From Bacteroidaceae bacterium (GTDB taxonomy: Bacteria; Bacteroidota; Bacteroidia; Bacteroidales; Bacteroidaceae), in assembly GCA_017427065.1 (NCBI GenBank), contig JAFRTL010000016.1, positions 124,001 to 188,000 of the forward strand: a DNA stretch of 64,000 nt, written 5' to 3'. The notes beneath the pieces were generated by a model, which had not been told where the DNA came from, did no database searches, and saw nothing but the letters and a program-made list of their open reading frames with translations. The translations under genes were made by a program, and so were the position numbers. Shown one piece after another: positions 51,569 through 61,906 of this stretch (positions are counted from its first letter, which is position 1; every line of letters starts with the position of its first letter).

Positions 51569-52324
51569 ATGAAAAAGATTAAATTGTTTACAGGTATGAT
51601 ACTGGCACTGATGTGCTTGAGTTTCAATGGCTGTGGTGCCACAAGTGGTAATGAGGGAGATACTATAACACAGTTTATGTTGGCCAAATATGAGTATGGC
51701 TCGGATTACTTTTTGGATATCAATGGTACCAAGATGATTCCTGCGACGCCATCCATTTTGTATACGCTGTCAGAAACAGGCCTTTATCAGTTTACTGTGG
51801 CTTATGATCCTTCTACGATTTCAAATGGTCAGGTAACGGTGACCATGAATTCAAATCCTGCAAGTATCATGAACATCTATGGGGTAATCAGTGAAGCAGA
51901 TTATCCAAATGATGAGAATATTCCACTTTATGCCATCAATTATGTGCCGCGAGGTTTGGCACCTTTCATGTTTGACAAAGATTATTTGGTGGTACCTGTC
52001 TCTTATCAGAGTATCAGTACTGTCAATGAGGGCGACATAGCAACAGAATTGGCAAAGCATCGTTTTGTGTTGATCTTGGAACCTTATGCTGCAGGTGATG
52101 ATACGTTGACGTTCCGTCTGACGGACAAGGTGTCAGACCCAGATACAGAGAGGAATTTTGCTCTGTATGCTTATCAAGCCTTTGACTTGCGTTATGTGAT
52201 AGCTAACTTCAAGGCTCAGGGTAATTCCTTGAAGAAGATTGTTGTCAAGGGTATGATCAGTGAAGGCAGTAATGATTTGGAGGATGCCAAAGAAGAAACC
52301 TATTCCTTTGATTATAAATTCTGA
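51569..52324 (+). CDS. Lipoprotein of unknown function
   Basis: A 251-residue lipoprotein: the signal peptide MKKIKLFTGMILALMCLSFNGC ends in Cys22. The mature part is mainly beta-strand-like, with DYFLDINGTKMIPATPS, DYLVVPVSYQSISTVNEGDIATEL and LILEPYAAGDDTLTFRL. It recalls the DUF4843-type surface lipoproteins of Bacteroidetes, but I am not sure of that match. Gene order (DMP19-like, this, Yip1-like, smpB, metH) with small gaps suggests co-transcription, which does not point to a function. Confidence 0.65.
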   Translation: MKKIKLFTGMILALMCLSFNGCGATSGNEGDTITQFMLAKYEYGSDYFLDINGTKMIPATPSILYTLSETGLYQFTVAYDPSTISNGQVTVTMNSNPASIMNIYGVISEADYPNDENIPLYAINYVPRGLAPFMFDKDYLVVPVSYQSISTVNEGDIATELAKHRFVLILEPYAAGDDTLTFRLTDKVSDPDTERNFALYAYQAFDLRYVIANFKAQGNSLKKIVVKGMISEGSNDLEDAKEETYSFDYKF

Positions 52325-52326
52325 CA

Positions 52327-52899
52327 TTGAACTATAAGACACTTTTACAACGGATAATGCAACTGATTTCCTCTCCTGCAAAGGCTTGGGAGGAAATCAG
52401 CACAGAAGACCGACAGAAGGTGATGTCGGATTTCGTTTATCCACTCATTGCGCTGGCTGGTCTTTCTGTTCTTATTGGTGTGCTCGTTGAGGTAGGTTGG
52501 AGTAAGCCAGAGAACTATCAGGAGGCCATGACACAATGTTGCGCTGTGGCAGTCTCTCTCTTCGGAGGTTTCTTCCTCTCTGCTTACTTAATCAACCAGA
52601 CGGGTATGAAATTGGCTGGTTTGCGCGATAATCTTCCGTTGGCACAGCAATTTACGGGCTACTCTCTGGTGGTGGTATTCATCTTGCAAATTATCTATGG
52701 CATTTTGCCCGATTTCCTGATTCTGGTAGTGCTGTTCAGTTTTTATACCATCTACATCGTGTGGGAAGGAGCAGATGTGCTGATGCATGTGGACGAACGT
52801 AATAGGCTGAGATATACTATTATATCCTCTGTGATTCTGCTGGTATGTCCTTGGCTGATTCAGATTGTTTTTAATAAGCTTACAGTGATGCTTAACTGA
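52327..52899 (+). CDS. Yip1-family inner-membrane protein (TTG start)
   Basis: A 190-residue membrane protein with about five hydrophobic segments (around 38-57, 74-93, 109-127, 129-143 and 165-183). The N-terminus, [22 protein letters not shown], is the usual start of Bacteroidetes Yip1/DUF1282-like proteins. To include it, translation must start at TTG (52327-52329), two bases after the stop of the lipoprotein gene; the next ATG (codon 11) would cut off this conserved part. The stop overlaps the smpB start by one base. Function in bacteria is unknown. Confidence 0.78.
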   Translation: MNYKTLLQRIMQLISSPAKAWEEISTEDRQKVMSDFVYPLIALAGLSVLIGVLVEVGWSKPENYQEAMTQCCAVAVSLFGGFFLSAYLINQTGMKLAGLRDNLPLAQQFTGYSLVVVFILQIIYGILPDFLILVVLFSFYTIYIVWEGADVLMHVDERNRLRYTIISSVILLVCPWLIQIVFNKLTVMLN

Positions 52900-53354
52900 T
52901 GCATAAACAGACGGATGTAAATATTAAGAATAAGAAGGCATCTTTCGATTATGCATTCATCGAGACCTTTGTGGCAGGCATCGTTCTAACGGGTACCGAG
53001 ATAAAGTCTATCCGTCAGGGTAAAGCGAGTCTGGTGGATACCTATTGCTTTTTTGAACTCGACGAGTTGTGGGTGAAGAATATGCACATCGCTCACTATG
53101 CTTTTGGTACATTCAACAATCATGATACCAAGCGTGACCGTAAGTTGCTGCTTACCAAGAAAGAACTCATCAAACTGAAGCGTGCTTCCATGAGTCCGGG
53201 TAATACTATTGTCCCTGTACGACTGTTTATCAATGAAAAGGGGTTGGCTAAATTGGTCATTGCTTTAGCAAGGGGTAAGAAAGAATACGATAAGCGCGAA
53301 GCGTTGAAAGAGAAGGATGATAAGCGGCAGATGGCAAGAATGTTTATGAAATAA
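52899..53354 (+). CDS. smpB: SsrA-binding protein SmpB
   Basis: A 151-residue RNA-binding protein that works with tmRNA to free stalled ribosomes. Family blocks are [22 protein letters not shown] (in part), [40 protein letters not shown] and the C-terminal [14 protein letters not shown] that folds into the ribosomal decoding site. The length is standard. It overlaps the Yip1-like gene by one base and is 9 bases ahead of metH, so it is in the middle of an operon. The tmRNA gene is not in the window. Confidence 0.95.
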   Translation: MHKQTDVNIKNKKASFDYAFIETFVAGIVLTGTEIKSIRQGKASLVDTYCFFELDELWVKNMHIAHYAFGTFNNHDTKRDRKLLLTKKELIKLKRASMSPGNTIVPVRLFINEKGLAKLVIALARGKKEYDKREALKEKDDKRQMARMFMK

Positions 53355-53363
53355 CCACTCGTT

Positions 53364-56093
53364 ATGTACAGATTGGAGCAATTGGTGCAAGAACGCGTCT
53401 TACTGTTGGATGGCGCTATGGGCACCATGATACAACAATACAACTTGACAGAAGAGGATTTCCGTGGGGATTTCCTGGGACATGTCGAAGGCCAACTCAA
53501 AGGCAACAATGATGTGTTATGTCTGACTCGTCCAGCTCTGATAAGGGATATTCATCGCAAATACTTGGAAGCTGGAGCTGATATCATTGAAACCAACTCC
53601 TTCAATGCCAATGCCATCAGTCAGGCTGATTATCATACAGAGATGTTGGTACATGACATGAACCTCGCTGCTGCCAGTCTGGCAAGAGCGCTGGCTGATG
53701 AATACACTGCTCTAAATCCTTCGAAACCACGATTTGTGGCGGGCTCAGTGGGACCTACTAACAAGACATGCTCCATGAGTCCCGATATCAACAACCCTGC
53801 TTTTCGTAGCCTGACATTTCATGAGTTGGCAGAGGCTTATGTCGAGCAAATGACGGCCTTGCTTAAGGGTGGGGTAGATGCCCTGCTGATAGAAACCATC
53901 TTTGATACGCTGAATGCTAAGGCTGCCGTTTATGCAGCAGAAGAGGCCATGCGAAAAGCGCAGAGAGAGGTTCCGCTCATGCTTTCAGTGACCGTATCTG
54001 ATGGTGGACGAACGCTTTCTGGACAAACGCTGGATGCTTTTTTGGCTTCCATAGAACATGCTCATCCGTTCTCCGTTGGCTTGAATTGCTCCTTTGGTGC
54101 CCATGAGATGAGGCCTTATTTGGAGCAGTTGGCAAAGCGGGCTCCTTATTTTATTTCCGCCTATCCTAACGCTGGATTACCCAATAGCTTAGGCCAATAC
54201 GATGAAACTCCTGCACACATGGCTTCAGAGGTCAGTGTATTCTTAGAAGAAGGACTGGTGAATATTCTTGGCGGTTGCTGTGGTACCACTGATGATTATA
54301 TCGCAGCATTCCTTCCTTTGGTAACCCAAGCCAAGCCTCATATACCTGCAAAAGCGAGTGGTAATCTATGGCTTTCTGGTTTAGAACTGTTGGAAGTGAA
54401 ACCTGAAAACAACTTTGTGAACGTGGGTGAGCGATGTAACGTAGCAGGTTCACGTAAGTTCCTCAGACTCATTAATGAGAAGAAATACGAAGAAGCACTT
54501 TCTATTGCCCGTAAGCAGGTGGAAGATGGAGCACAGGTACTCGATATTAATATGGACGATGGACTCCTTGATACCCGAGTTGAGATGGTGAACTTTCTGA
54601 ATCTTCTGATGGCTGAGCCTGAGATTGCACGGGTGCCTATCATGATTGATTCCTCAAAGTGGGAAGTGATAGTTGCTGCTTTGGAATGTTTGCAAGGTAA
54701 GGCCATCGTTAATTCCATCTCTTTGAAAGAAGGGGAAATGGTATTTCTGGAACATGCCCGTATCATTCGTCGTTATGGAGCTGCAGTGGTAGTCATGGCT
54801 TTCGATGAACAGGGACAGGCGGATACCTATGAGCGTAAGATTGCGGTTTGCGAACGGGCTTATCGCCTATTGGTAGATGAGGCTGGTTTTCCTCCACAGG
54901 ATATCGTTTTCGACCCGAATATCTTGGCCATTGCCACAGGTATGGAGGAACATAATAACTATGCTGTGGATTATATCCGTGCGACGGGTTGGATTCGGAA
55001 GCATTTACCAGGAGCGCATGTCAGTGGGGGTGTAAGCAACCTCTCTTTCTCGTTCCGTGGAAACAATTATCTCCGTGAAGCCATGCATGCCGTATTCCTT
55101 TATCATGCCATTCAGCAAGGCATGGATATGGGCATTGTGAATCCTTCGTCATCGGTGCTCTATACTGACATCCCTGCCGACTTGCTGGAGCGCATCGAGG
55201 ATGTGGTCTTGAATCGCAGGACTGATGCTGCTGAACGATTAATTGAAGTGGCTGAATCGACCAAACAACAGCAGACAATTACACCATTACAGGTCTCTGC
55301 CCAAGAGTCACTTTCAGTAGAGGAGCGTTTACAGCAAGCTTTGATTAAGGGAGTTGGTGACCATCTGGAAGCCGACCTTCAAGAAGCACTTCAAAAGTAT
55401 CCACATGCCGTGGACATCATTGAGGGACCACTTATGGCTGGCATGAATCGGGTGGGTGAATTGTTTGGGGCTGGTAAGATGTTTCTTCCTCAAGTGGTGA
55501 AGACCGCTCGTACCATGAAGCAGGCGGTAGCTATCCTTCAGCCTAGCATTGAGGCAGAAAAGAAGCAAGGGGCCCCGAAGGCTGGTCGGGTACTTATGGC
55601 TACTGTGAAGGGTGATGTACATGATATCGGAAAGAACATTGTGTCTGTCGTGATGGCTTGCAATGGTTATGAAATCATCGACCTTGGAGTGATGGTTTCC
55701 GCAGAGACCATCGTACAGCGTGCTATAGAGGAGAAGGTAGATGTCATCGGACTTAGTGGTTTGATTACACCTTCATTGGAGGAAATGGTACATGTGGCTT
55801 CGGCGCTTGAAAAGGCCGGGCTTGACATCCCGTTGCTGATAGGTGGGGCTACCACGTCACTTATGCATACAGCCCTGAAGATCGCTCCTGTTTATCATGC
55901 CCCTGTGCTGCACATGAAAGATGCTTCACAGAATGCGTTAGCAACCTCCAAACTCCTGAATCCCGCTCAGCGTGAGGCTTTGTCCAAGCAGTTGGAGAAG
56001 CAATACCAGGAACTGAGGAGCCAGCATGCCGACTCTCAATCTACTCAGGTTTCCATTGAAGAAGCCCGTGAGAATAAACTCAAGCTTTTCTGA
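53364..56093 (+). CDS. metH: Cobalamin-dependent methionine synthase lacking the activation domain
   Basis: A 909-residue enzyme that moves a methyl group from methyl-tetrahydrofolate through cobalamin to homocysteine. Residues about 1-310 are the homocysteine domain ([11 protein letters not shown]; zinc Cys in GLNCSFGA and GGCCGTT), 340-610 the pterin domain ([26 protein letters not shown]), 640-735 the helical cap, and 745-885 the cobalamin domain ([12 protein letters not shown] with the DxHxxG His). The protein stops right after the cobalamin domain, so the AdoMet-binding reactivation domain (about 330 residues in E. coli MetH, 1227 total) is missing. I see no frameshift. Its stop directly abuts the mltF stop. 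Confidence 0.94.
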   Translation: MYRLEQLVQERVLLLDGAMGTMIQQYNLTEEDFRGDFLGHVEGQLKGNNDVLCLTRPALIRDIHRKYLEAGADIIETNSFNANAISQADYHTEMLVHDMNLAAASLARALADEYTALNPSKPRFVAGSVGPTNKTCSMSPDINNPAFRSLTFHELAEAYVEQMTALLKGGVDALLIETIFDTLNAKAAVYAAEEAMRKAQREVPLMLSVTVSDGGRTLSGQTLDAFLASIEHAHPFSVGLNCSFGAHEMRPYLEQLAKRAPYFISAYPNAGLPNSLGQYDETPAHMASEVSVFLEEGLVNILGGCCGTTDDYIAAFLPLVTQAKPHIPAKASGNLWLSGLELLEVKPENNFVNVGERCNVAGSRKFLRLINEKKYEEALSIARKQVEDGAQVLDINMDDGLLDTRVEMVNFLNLLMAEPEIARVPIMIDSSKWEVIVAALECLQGKAIVNSISLKEGEMVFLEHARIIRRYGAAVVVMAFDEQGQADTYERKIAVCERAYRLLVDEAGFPPQDIVFDPNILAIATGMEEHNNYAVDYIRATGWIRKHLPGAHVSGGVSNLSFSFRGNNYLREAMHAVFLYHAIQQGMDMGIVNPSSSVLYTDIPADLLERIEDVVLNRRTDAAERLIEVAESTKQQQTITPLQVSAQESLSVEERLQQALIKGVGDHLEADLQEALQKYPHAVDIIEGPLMAGMNRVGELFGAGKMFLPQVVKTARTMKQAVAILQPSIEAEKKQGAPKAGRVLMATVKGDVHDIGKNIVSVVMACNGYEIIDLGVMVSAETIVQRAIEEKVDVIGLSGLITPSLEEMVHVASALEKAGLDIPLLIGGATTSLMHTALKIAPVYHAPVLHMKDASQNALATSKLLNPAQREALSKQLEKQYQELRSQHADSQSTQVSIEEARENKLKLF

Positions 56094-57473
56094 TTACTTT
56101 ATGAACTCCCGATATTTCTCTGCCCGTTCCATAATCTCACGGACAAAAGCAAAGGTTGTGCTTCCGCGGAAATAACCAAATTTCACTACAGGGTCCTTGA
56201 AATACTGCTCATTGCTTTTAAGCAACAGGTATTTCTCTACATTATCCGTCCAGAGATTCTTGTCAGCCCCATACTTTTCAGCTAAGGCACGGGCATCGTT
56301 TATATGTCCTTCACCTGCATTGTAGGCCGCTAGGACAAACTTAGTACGCTCTTCTATTGGAATCTCTGCATAGTCTTTGTTCATGATTCCAATGTACTTT
56401 ACTGCAGCTTTGATGCTCTCCTCAGCGTTCTGTTCCATACCTTCAGGTATTCCCATCAAGCGAGCAGTGCGAGGCATCAACTGCATCAGTCCTAAGGCAC
56501 CAGCCCATGAAACGGCAGTCGTGTCGAAATTGCTCTCCGTATATGCCAACGATGCCAAAAGACGCCAGTCCCAGTCAATCTCCTTGGCATATTTGCGGAA
56601 GAGATCGTCATAGATGGAGATCTTCCCGTCTTCCAGCGAAAGGATAGGGGAGTGTGTCACCACCTTGCCCTGTTCGAAGTAGCGTTTCATGCTGGCACTA
56701 TGAGCAGCAGAAGTGACGTTCTCCTCATGCCAGTGGTCGGCCAATTCAGCTAATATTTTGCTGTCTCTCCGTACGGCCCAAGATGCCCTTTGGTCGTAAC
56801 TGATGGCCAGTCCCACATTGAGTTCGGGATAGTATGTCTGATTAAGTCGGGCGATGTCATCATCGCTTACAGTATAGGCAATCTTGCCTTCGTGAACCTG
56901 TCTGATAAGATCTTCTTCGGAGATGCTATCCTCCGTCACCAGATGGATGATAATGCCCCCTCCCAGTTCATTGTTAAGGTTCTTTAGTCGTTCGTAATGC
57001 TTACCAGGACGTACATATACTTCTTTCCCTAGGAGTTGCGTCACATCATTCAAGGCAGGGCGTCGTCTTGACCCTGCTCGTTGCACGATGACTTGATGCG
57101 TCACATTCTCTTCACCACAGTAAAGCACACTATCCTTTAAGGTATTAGTAATAGGAAGATTATAGGCGATGATATCGGCATCTCCTGCATTTAGTCGGCT
57201 TACTAACTCTTCGACACTTTGAGCGGTCTTCACCTTAACCTTTACTCCTAAACTGTTAGCAAATTGGTTCCCGAGTTCATACTGATAACCCATCTCCTGT
57301 CCGCGATACAGAAAGTAAGAAGTGGAACTGTAGAGCGTGAGGATGGTCAGTGTGTCGTGCTCTTTGATTTGTTGCACCACATCGATGGGGGTGGCTTTCT
57401 GTTGCTGCTTGCATCCCATGTAGCAGCACAGACACCCCATAAGTAGTAGAACAGTGAGTAATTGTCGCAACAT
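56094..57473 (-). CDS. MltF-type membrane-bound lytic transglycosylase
   Basis: A 459-residue lipoprotein (signal peptide ending YMGC). Residues about 40-270 are a solute-binding family 3 domain (TLILLTLYSSTSYFLYRG-like start, GDADIIAYNLP), and residues about 285-440 an SLT transglycosylase domain with the catalytic Glu in LAYTESNFD, then GALGLMQLMPRTA and AAYNAGEGHI. This is the MltF layout; the enzyme cleaves peptidoglycan to anhydro-muropeptides and the first domain senses ligands. Convergent with metH with no base between the stops, and upstream-coupled to udk on the same strand with no gap. Confidence 0.9.
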   Translation of the reverse strand: MLRQLLTVLLLMGCLCCYMGCKQQQKATPIDVVQQIKEHDTLTILTLYSSTSYFLYRGQEMGYQYELGNQFANSLGVKVKVKTAQSVEELVSRLNAGDADIIAYNLPITNTLKDSVLYCGEENVTHQVIVQRAGSRRRPALNDVTQLLGKEVYVRPGKHYERLKNLNNELGGGIIIHLVTEDSISEEDLIRQVHEGKIAYTVSDDDIARLNQTYYPELNVGLAISYDQRASWAVRRDSKILAELADHWHEENVTSAAHSASMKRYFEQGKVVTHSPILSLEDGKISIYDDLFRKYAKEIDWDWRLLASLAYTESNFDTTAVSWAGALGLMQLMPRTARLMGIPEGMEQNAEESIKAAVKYIGIMNKDYAEIPIEERTKFVLAAYNAGEGHINDARALAEKYGADKNLWTDNVEKYLLLKSNEQYFKDPVVKFGYFRGSTTFAFVREIMERAEKYREFIK

Positions 57474-58085
57474 TTATTGAGGAATATGACGGTGGATGAA
57501 CATGGTCAGAATGTCGATGGCTACCAAGTTGCTGCCACCTTGAGGTACAATCAGGTCGGCATAGCTCTTGCAAGGTTCAATGAATTGCTCGTGCATGGGT
57601 TTCAACACACGCATGTAGCGCTCCATAACCATCTGAGCTGTACGTCCACGTTCCAACATATCGCGCTGAATTACTCGAATCAGTCGTTCATCTGGATCAG
57701 CATCCACGAAAATCTTGAGATCCATCATGTCACGCAACGTAGTGTCATAGAGTGCCAAGATACCCTCGATGATTACCACCTCACGCGGAGCAATATGGAT
57801 TGTTTCCGACTGTCGCGTACTGGTGATATAATCGTAGGTAGGCTCCTCTATGCTTTTTCCATCGCGCAGTGCCATCACATGCTCATGCAATAAGTCCCAG
57901 TCGAAAGCGTTGGGATGGTCGAAGTTGATGAGTTGCCTACGGTCGGCAGGCACGTTGCTACTGTCCTTGTAGTAAGAATCAAGAGGCAAAAGCACTACTT
58001 CACCCTGAGGTAAACTTTCCATGATTTTGTTCACGACGGTGGTCTTTCCAGAACCCGTTCCGCCAGCTATTCCGATGATAAGCAT
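57474..58085 (-). CDS. udk: Uridine kinase
   Basis: A 203-residue cytoplasmic kinase that phosphorylates uridine and cytidine in pyrimidine salvage. I start at MLIIGIAGGTGSGKTT (58083-58085), which gives the usual N-terminus; 19 upstream codons are extra. The P-loop is GGTGSGKTT, followed by LDSYYKD, FDHPNAFDWDLL, EEPTYDY and IIEGILALYD, with RLIRVIQRDMLERGR near the end. The length fits Udk. It is the first gene of an udk-mltF pair and has a promoter-like element at 58112. Confidence 0.94.
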   Translation of the reverse strand: MLIIGIAGGTGSGKTTVVNKIMESLPQGEVVLLPLDSYYKDSSNVPADRRQLINFDHPNAFDWDLLHEHVMALRDGKSIEEPTYDYITSTRQSETIHIAPREVVIIEGILALYDTTLRDMMDLKIFVDADPDERLIRVIQRDMLERGRTAQMVMERYMRVLKPMHEQFIEPCKSYADLIVPQGGSNLVAIDILTMFIHRHIPQ

Positions 58086-58111
58086 ATCCAAGTTTTTTTG
58101 ATTAATTGATA

Positions 58112-58119
58112 CAAAAGTA
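58112..58119 (-). promoter_or_regulatory. Candidate -7 element of udk
   Basis: Read on the minus strand this is TACTTTTG, a full TAnnTTTG match 27 bases before the udk start. Confidence 0.55.
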
Positions 58120-58239
58120 ATGAATAGTTGGCACACTGCCAAATATGTGCTTTAGAAAAGCACGAAGAGTTACTACGTGTAAGAGTTTTTGCGCCTACGC
58201 ACAAAAAATATTTTTCCTGTGCGTACGAGCAATATTTTC

Positions 58240-58270
58240 TTTGTATATTGTTATTTATTTTCTATCTTTG
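58240..58270 (+). promoter_or_regulatory. Promoter of dsbD, both elements present
   Basis: TTTG (58240-58243) and TATCTTTG (58263-58270), followed by CAC, are 19 bases apart, the clearest Bacteroidetes-type promoter in the window. It lies within the over-long upstream reading frame, which supports the start at 58316. Confidence 0.75.
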
Positions 58271-58315
58271 CACTGCGAAAAAAATACTGTTATTTACAAA
58301 TCACAATCAAAGATT

Positions 58316-60340
58316 ATGAGAAAATGGGTATTAGCGGTGATAGGGATGGTGATAGCTATTACTGCGTTTCCACAGATACAAGAACCCGTAACATTCTCTC
58401 AGCAACTAAAGAAGATTTCTGAAACTGAAGCTGAAATAATTTTTACAGGTAAGATAGACAAGGGTTGGCACGTATATTCTACTGATTTAGGTGATGGTGG
58501 TCCGATAGAAGCCGTTTTAGAAGTGGAACACATCACGGGTGCTGAACTGGATGGCAAACTTCTCCCGCAAGGAAACGAAATATCCGATTATGACAAGCTT
58601 TTCGAAATGCAGGTGCGTTGGTTTGAGAACGAGGCACAGTTTGTGCAGCGCCTTAAGCTGACGGGTGGACCGTGGCGTGTGGAAGGGTATCTGACTTATG
58701 GTGCTTGCAACGATCAGAACTGCTTGCCTCCTACGGATGTGAACTTTAGTTTCAGTGGTACGGCTCAAGTTCCTGCAGTGACTATGGCGGCTACCTCTAC
58801 AGCAGAGCAGACTCCTGTGGCTGTGGAATCACCTGCTGAAACACCCCAACCAATAGTGGAAGAGGTTGTCAACGACTTGACTACAGGCATAGGTGGCATA
58901 GGCTCAGCACTTTGGGCACCTGTAGTCAATGAGCTTCAGGCCATGGGTGAACCTATGGGTACTACCAACCGCTCCTGGCTTTACATTTTCTTTGCAGGAT
59001 TCTTAGGTGGCTTACTGGCACTTTTCACCCCTTGTGTGTGGCCAATTATCCCAATGACGGTGAGTTTCTTCTTGAAGCGCAGTAAGGATAAGCGAAAGGG
59101 TATACGTGATGCCATTACATACGGACTGGCAATTATTGTGATTTATGTGGCATTGGGTTTGGCAGTGACCCTTCTTTTTGGAGCCAGTGCGCTGAATGCC
59201 CTTTCTACCAATGCCATTTTCAATATCTTCTTCTTCCTACTGCTGGTGGTGTTTGCAGTTTCTTTCTTTGGAGCATTCGAGATTACCTTGCCTTCAAGTT
59301 GGACAACCGCAGTGGACAGTAAGGCGGAGAAGACCACAGGATTGGTCAGCATCTTCTTAATGGCATTTACGCTGGCATTGGTATCATTCTCCTGCACAGG
59401 TCCTATCATCGGATTCTTGTTGGTCGAGGTATCAACGATGGGAAGCATCTTAGCTCCTACCATCGGTATGTTAGGTTTTGCCATAGCTTTGGCATTACCA
59501 TTTACTCTATTTGCCTTGTTCCCCACATGGTTGAAACAGATGCCAAAGAGTGGTGGCTGGATGAATGTGATAAAAGTGACGCTGGGTTTCATTGAGTTGG
59601 CTTTTGCCCTGAAGTTCCTTTCTGTAGCCGATTTGGCTTATGGTTGGCACATACTGGATCGTGAGACATTCCTGGCGCTTTGGATAGTGATATTTGGCTT
59701 GTTGGGCATATATCTGCTAGGCAAAATCAAGTTCCCACACGATGATGACGATACACGTGTAAGTGTACCTCGCTTCTTCTTGGCACTTTGTTCGCTGGCC
59801 TTTGCGGTATATATGGTGCCTGGGCTTTGGGGGGCTCCCCTGAAAGCGGTAAGTGCCTTTGCTCCACCTATGTACACACAGGATTTCAACCTCTATAAGA
59901 ATGAGGTCCGGGCTCAGTTCGATGATTATGACCTTGGCATGGAATATGCTCGCAGAGTAGGAAAGCCTGTGATGCTGGATTTCACAGGGTATGGCTGCGT
60001 GAATTGTCGTAAGATGGAGTTGGCTGTGTGGACAGATACGCAAGTGGCTGACTTGATGAACAACGATTATGTGCTCATCACCCTCTATGTGGACAATAAG
60101 ACTAAACTTCCTGAACCTATTGTGGTACAGGAAAACGGTCAGGAGCGTAAGCTACGTACGCTAGGTGACAAGTGGAGCTACTTACAGCGCGTGAAGTTTG
60201 GTGCTAATGCACAACCATTCTATGTGCTGATAGATAATGCAGGCAAACCTCTGAACAAGTCGTATGCCTACGATGAAAATGTAGATAAGTATGTAGAGTT
60301 CTTGGAAACAGGACTTACAAATTATAAATACAATAAATAA
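58316..60340 (+). CDS. DsbD-like thiol:disulfide interchange protein
   Basis: A 674-residue inner-membrane protein that carries electrons from cytoplasmic thioredoxin to the periplasm. I start at MRKWVLAVIGMV (58316), a signal peptide right after a promoter. Order: periplasmic DsbD N-domain (DKGWHVYSTDLGDGG, CNDQNCLPP with two Cys), a membrane domain of about eight segments with Cys in TPCVWPIIP and FSCTGPIIG, and a C-terminal thioredoxin-like domain with the CxxC motif in GYGCVNCRKME. All functional Cys pairs are kept. The longer upstream reading frame has no family features. Confidence 0.9.
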   Translation: MRKWVLAVIGMVIAITAFPQIQEPVTFSQQLKKISETEAEIIFTGKIDKGWHVYSTDLGDGGPIEAVLEVEHITGAELDGKLLPQGNEISDYDKLFEMQVRWFENEAQFVQRLKLTGGPWRVEGYLTYGACNDQNCLPPTDVNFSFSGTAQVPAVTMAATSTAEQTPVAVESPAETPQPIVEEVVNDLTTGIGGIGSALWAPVVNELQAMGEPMGTTNRSWLYIFFAGFLGGLLALFTPCVWPIIPMTVSFFLKRSKDKRKGIRDAITYGLAIIVIYVALGLAVTLLFGASALNALSTNAIFNIFFFLLLVVFAVSFFGAFEITLPSSWTTAVDSKAEKTTGLVSIFLMAFTLALVSFSCTGPIIGFLLVEVSTMGSILAPTIGMLGFAIALALPFTLFALFPTWLKQMPKSGGWMNVIKVTLGFIELAFALKFLSVADLAYGWHILDRETFLALWIVIFGLLGIYLLGKIKFPHDDDDTRVSVPRFFLALCSLAFAVYMVPGLWGAPLKAVSAFAPPMYTQDFNLYKNEVRAQFDDYDLGMEYARRVGKPVMLDFTGYGCVNCRKMELAVWTDTQVADLMNNDYVLITLYVDNKTKLPEPIVVQENGQERKLRTLGDKWSYLQRVKFGANAQPFYVLIDNAGKPLNKSYAYDENVDKYVEFLETGLTNYKYNK

Positions 60341-60344
60341 TATG

Positions 60345-60402
60345 TATTGAACATTGAACGTTGGGATCTAATTTTCAATTTTCAATTTTCAATTATCAAT
60401 TG
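60345..60402. repeat. Heptamer repeats before the purF-like gene
   Basis: First ATTGAAC-type units (60345-60360), then AATTTTC, AATTTTC, AATTTTC, AATTATC, AATTG (60370-60402), all at period 7. They end eight bases before the ATG of the next gene. Confidence 0.8.
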
Positions 60403-60410
60403 AATTGGCA

Positions 60411-61877
60411 ATGGGAGGTTTTTTTGGAACAGTATCCCGCGCAGAATGCGCAACTGACTTATTCTATGGTACCGATTACAACAGTCATCTAGGTACCAAG
60501 AGTGGTGGTATGGTGACGTATAATCAGGAGGAAGGCCGATTTGCTCGCTCTATCCACAACCTTGAGAACGAGTATTTCCGTTCCAGATTTGAGGACGAAT
60601 TACCCAAGTTTAAAGGCAATAGTGGTATTGGTGTCATCAGCGACACCGATCCTCAACCTATCATCTTCAACTCACACTTAGGGCGTTTCTCCATTGTGAC
60701 GGTGGCGAAGGTGAATAATATGAAAGAGCTGGAAGACATGATGCTGGAAGCCAAACACCATTTTGGCGAACAGAACTCTGGTCAGACCAATCAGACGGAA
60801 CTCATCGCCATGCTCATTGTACAAGGTTCTGACTTCGTGGATGGCATAGAGAATGTTTATCGCCATATCAAGGGCTCCTGCTCCATGCTGATCTTGACTG
60901 AAAACGGCATCATAGCTGCCCGTGATGCATTGGGACGTACACCTATTGTCATCGGGAAAAAAGAGGGTGCTTACGCTGCCACTAGTGAGAGCAGCAGTTT
61001 CCCTAACCTTGATTATGAAATCGATCGTTATGTGGGTCCTGGAGAAATACTGCACATTACGGCCGATGGGATAAAGCAGCTCCGTAAACCCAATGATGAG
61101 ATGCAGATTTGTTCGTTCCTTTGGGTGTACTATGGCTTCCCTACCTCGAATTATGAGGGTGTGAATGTGGAAGAAGTACGCTTTAAGAGCGGACTGGCTA
61201 TGGGAAAGACTGACGATAGTGAGATAGATTGTGTATGTGGTATCCCAAGTTCAGGTGTAGGTATGGCTCTAGGTGTCTCTGAGGGTATGGGCAAACCTTA
61301 TCACCGTGCTATTTCTAAATATACACCAACTTGGCCTCGTAGTTTCACTCCTCAACGTCAGGAGATGAGGCGCTTAGTGGCTAAGATGAAACTGATTCCC
61401 AACCATGCGATGCTTGATGGCAAACGACTCTTGTTCTGCGATGATTCCATCGTGCGTGGCACACAGTTGCGAGATAACGTGAAGATGCTCTATGATTATG
61501 GGGTAAAGGAAGCACATGTGCGTATCTCCTGTCCACCATTGATTTATGCTTGTCCGTTTATCAACTTCTCTATCTCCAAGAGTGAGATGGAACTGATAAC
61601 CCGTCGTGTCATAGAGGAGTTGGAAGGCGATTCTCACAAGAATGTGGAGGCGTACGCTACGACAGGTTCACCAGAATACAACAAGATGGTAGAGGTGATT
61701 CGTGCCCGCTTCGGACTCAACTCCTTGAAGTTCAATCCGTTGGAAACATTGGTAGAGAGCATCGGACTGCCTAAATGCAAGATTTGTACGCATTGCTTCG
61801 ATGGCTCAAGTTGCTTCTATAAGGAAAAGAACTCCCAGCGCAAGGGACTGACCCTGCCGTTCAATGATAATGAATGA
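60411..61877 (+). CDS. PurF-like amidophosphoribosyltransferase without the N-terminal Cys
   Basis: A 488-residue protein of the glutamine-PRPP amidotransferase family. The start is the ATG at 60411 ([13 protein letters not shown]); a TTG two codons upstream adds only Met-Ala. In active PurF the residue after Met is the glutaminase Cys (MCGI..); here it is Gly, and the first Cys is residue 13. The rest is kept: [35 protein letters not shown] and the PRPP loop [14 protein letters not shown], plus a Cys cluster at the end ([13 protein letters not shown]) like that of Fe-S-bearing PurF. It may use ammonia, have another role, or act as a regulator. Confidence 0.82.
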   Translation: MGGFFGTVSRAECATDLFYGTDYNSHLGTKSGGMVTYNQEEGRFARSIHNLENEYFRSRFEDELPKFKGNSGIGVISDTDPQPIIFNSHLGRFSIVTVAKVNNMKELEDMMLEAKHHFGEQNSGQTNQTELIAMLIVQGSDFVDGIENVYRHIKGSCSMLILTENGIIAARDALGRTPIVIGKKEGAYAATSESSSFPNLDYEIDRYVGPGEILHITADGIKQLRKPNDEMQICSFLWVYYGFPTSNYEGVNVEEVRFKSGLAMGKTDDSEIDCVCGIPSSGVGMALGVSEGMGKPYHRAISKYTPTWPRSFTPQRQEMRRLVAKMKLIPNHAMLDGKRLLFCDDSIVRGTQLRDNVKMLYDYGVKEAHVRISCPPLIYACPFINFSISKSEMELITRRVIEELEGDSHKNVEAYATTGSPEYNKMVEVIRARFGLNSLKFNPLETLVESIGLPKCKICTHCFDGSSCFYKEKNSQRKGLTLPFNDNE

Positions 61878-61906
61878 TAAACCCTTTAACCATAAAATTT
61901 GATACT

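Noticed and set aside
53120..53509. Minus-strand frame spanning the smpB-metH junction
   Set aside because: It overlaps two well-supported genes on the other strand and carries no recognisable motif.
58145..58315. 57-codon N-terminal extension of the DsbD-like protein
   Set aside because: It covers the promoter (58240-58270) and has no family features; the signal peptide starts at 58316.
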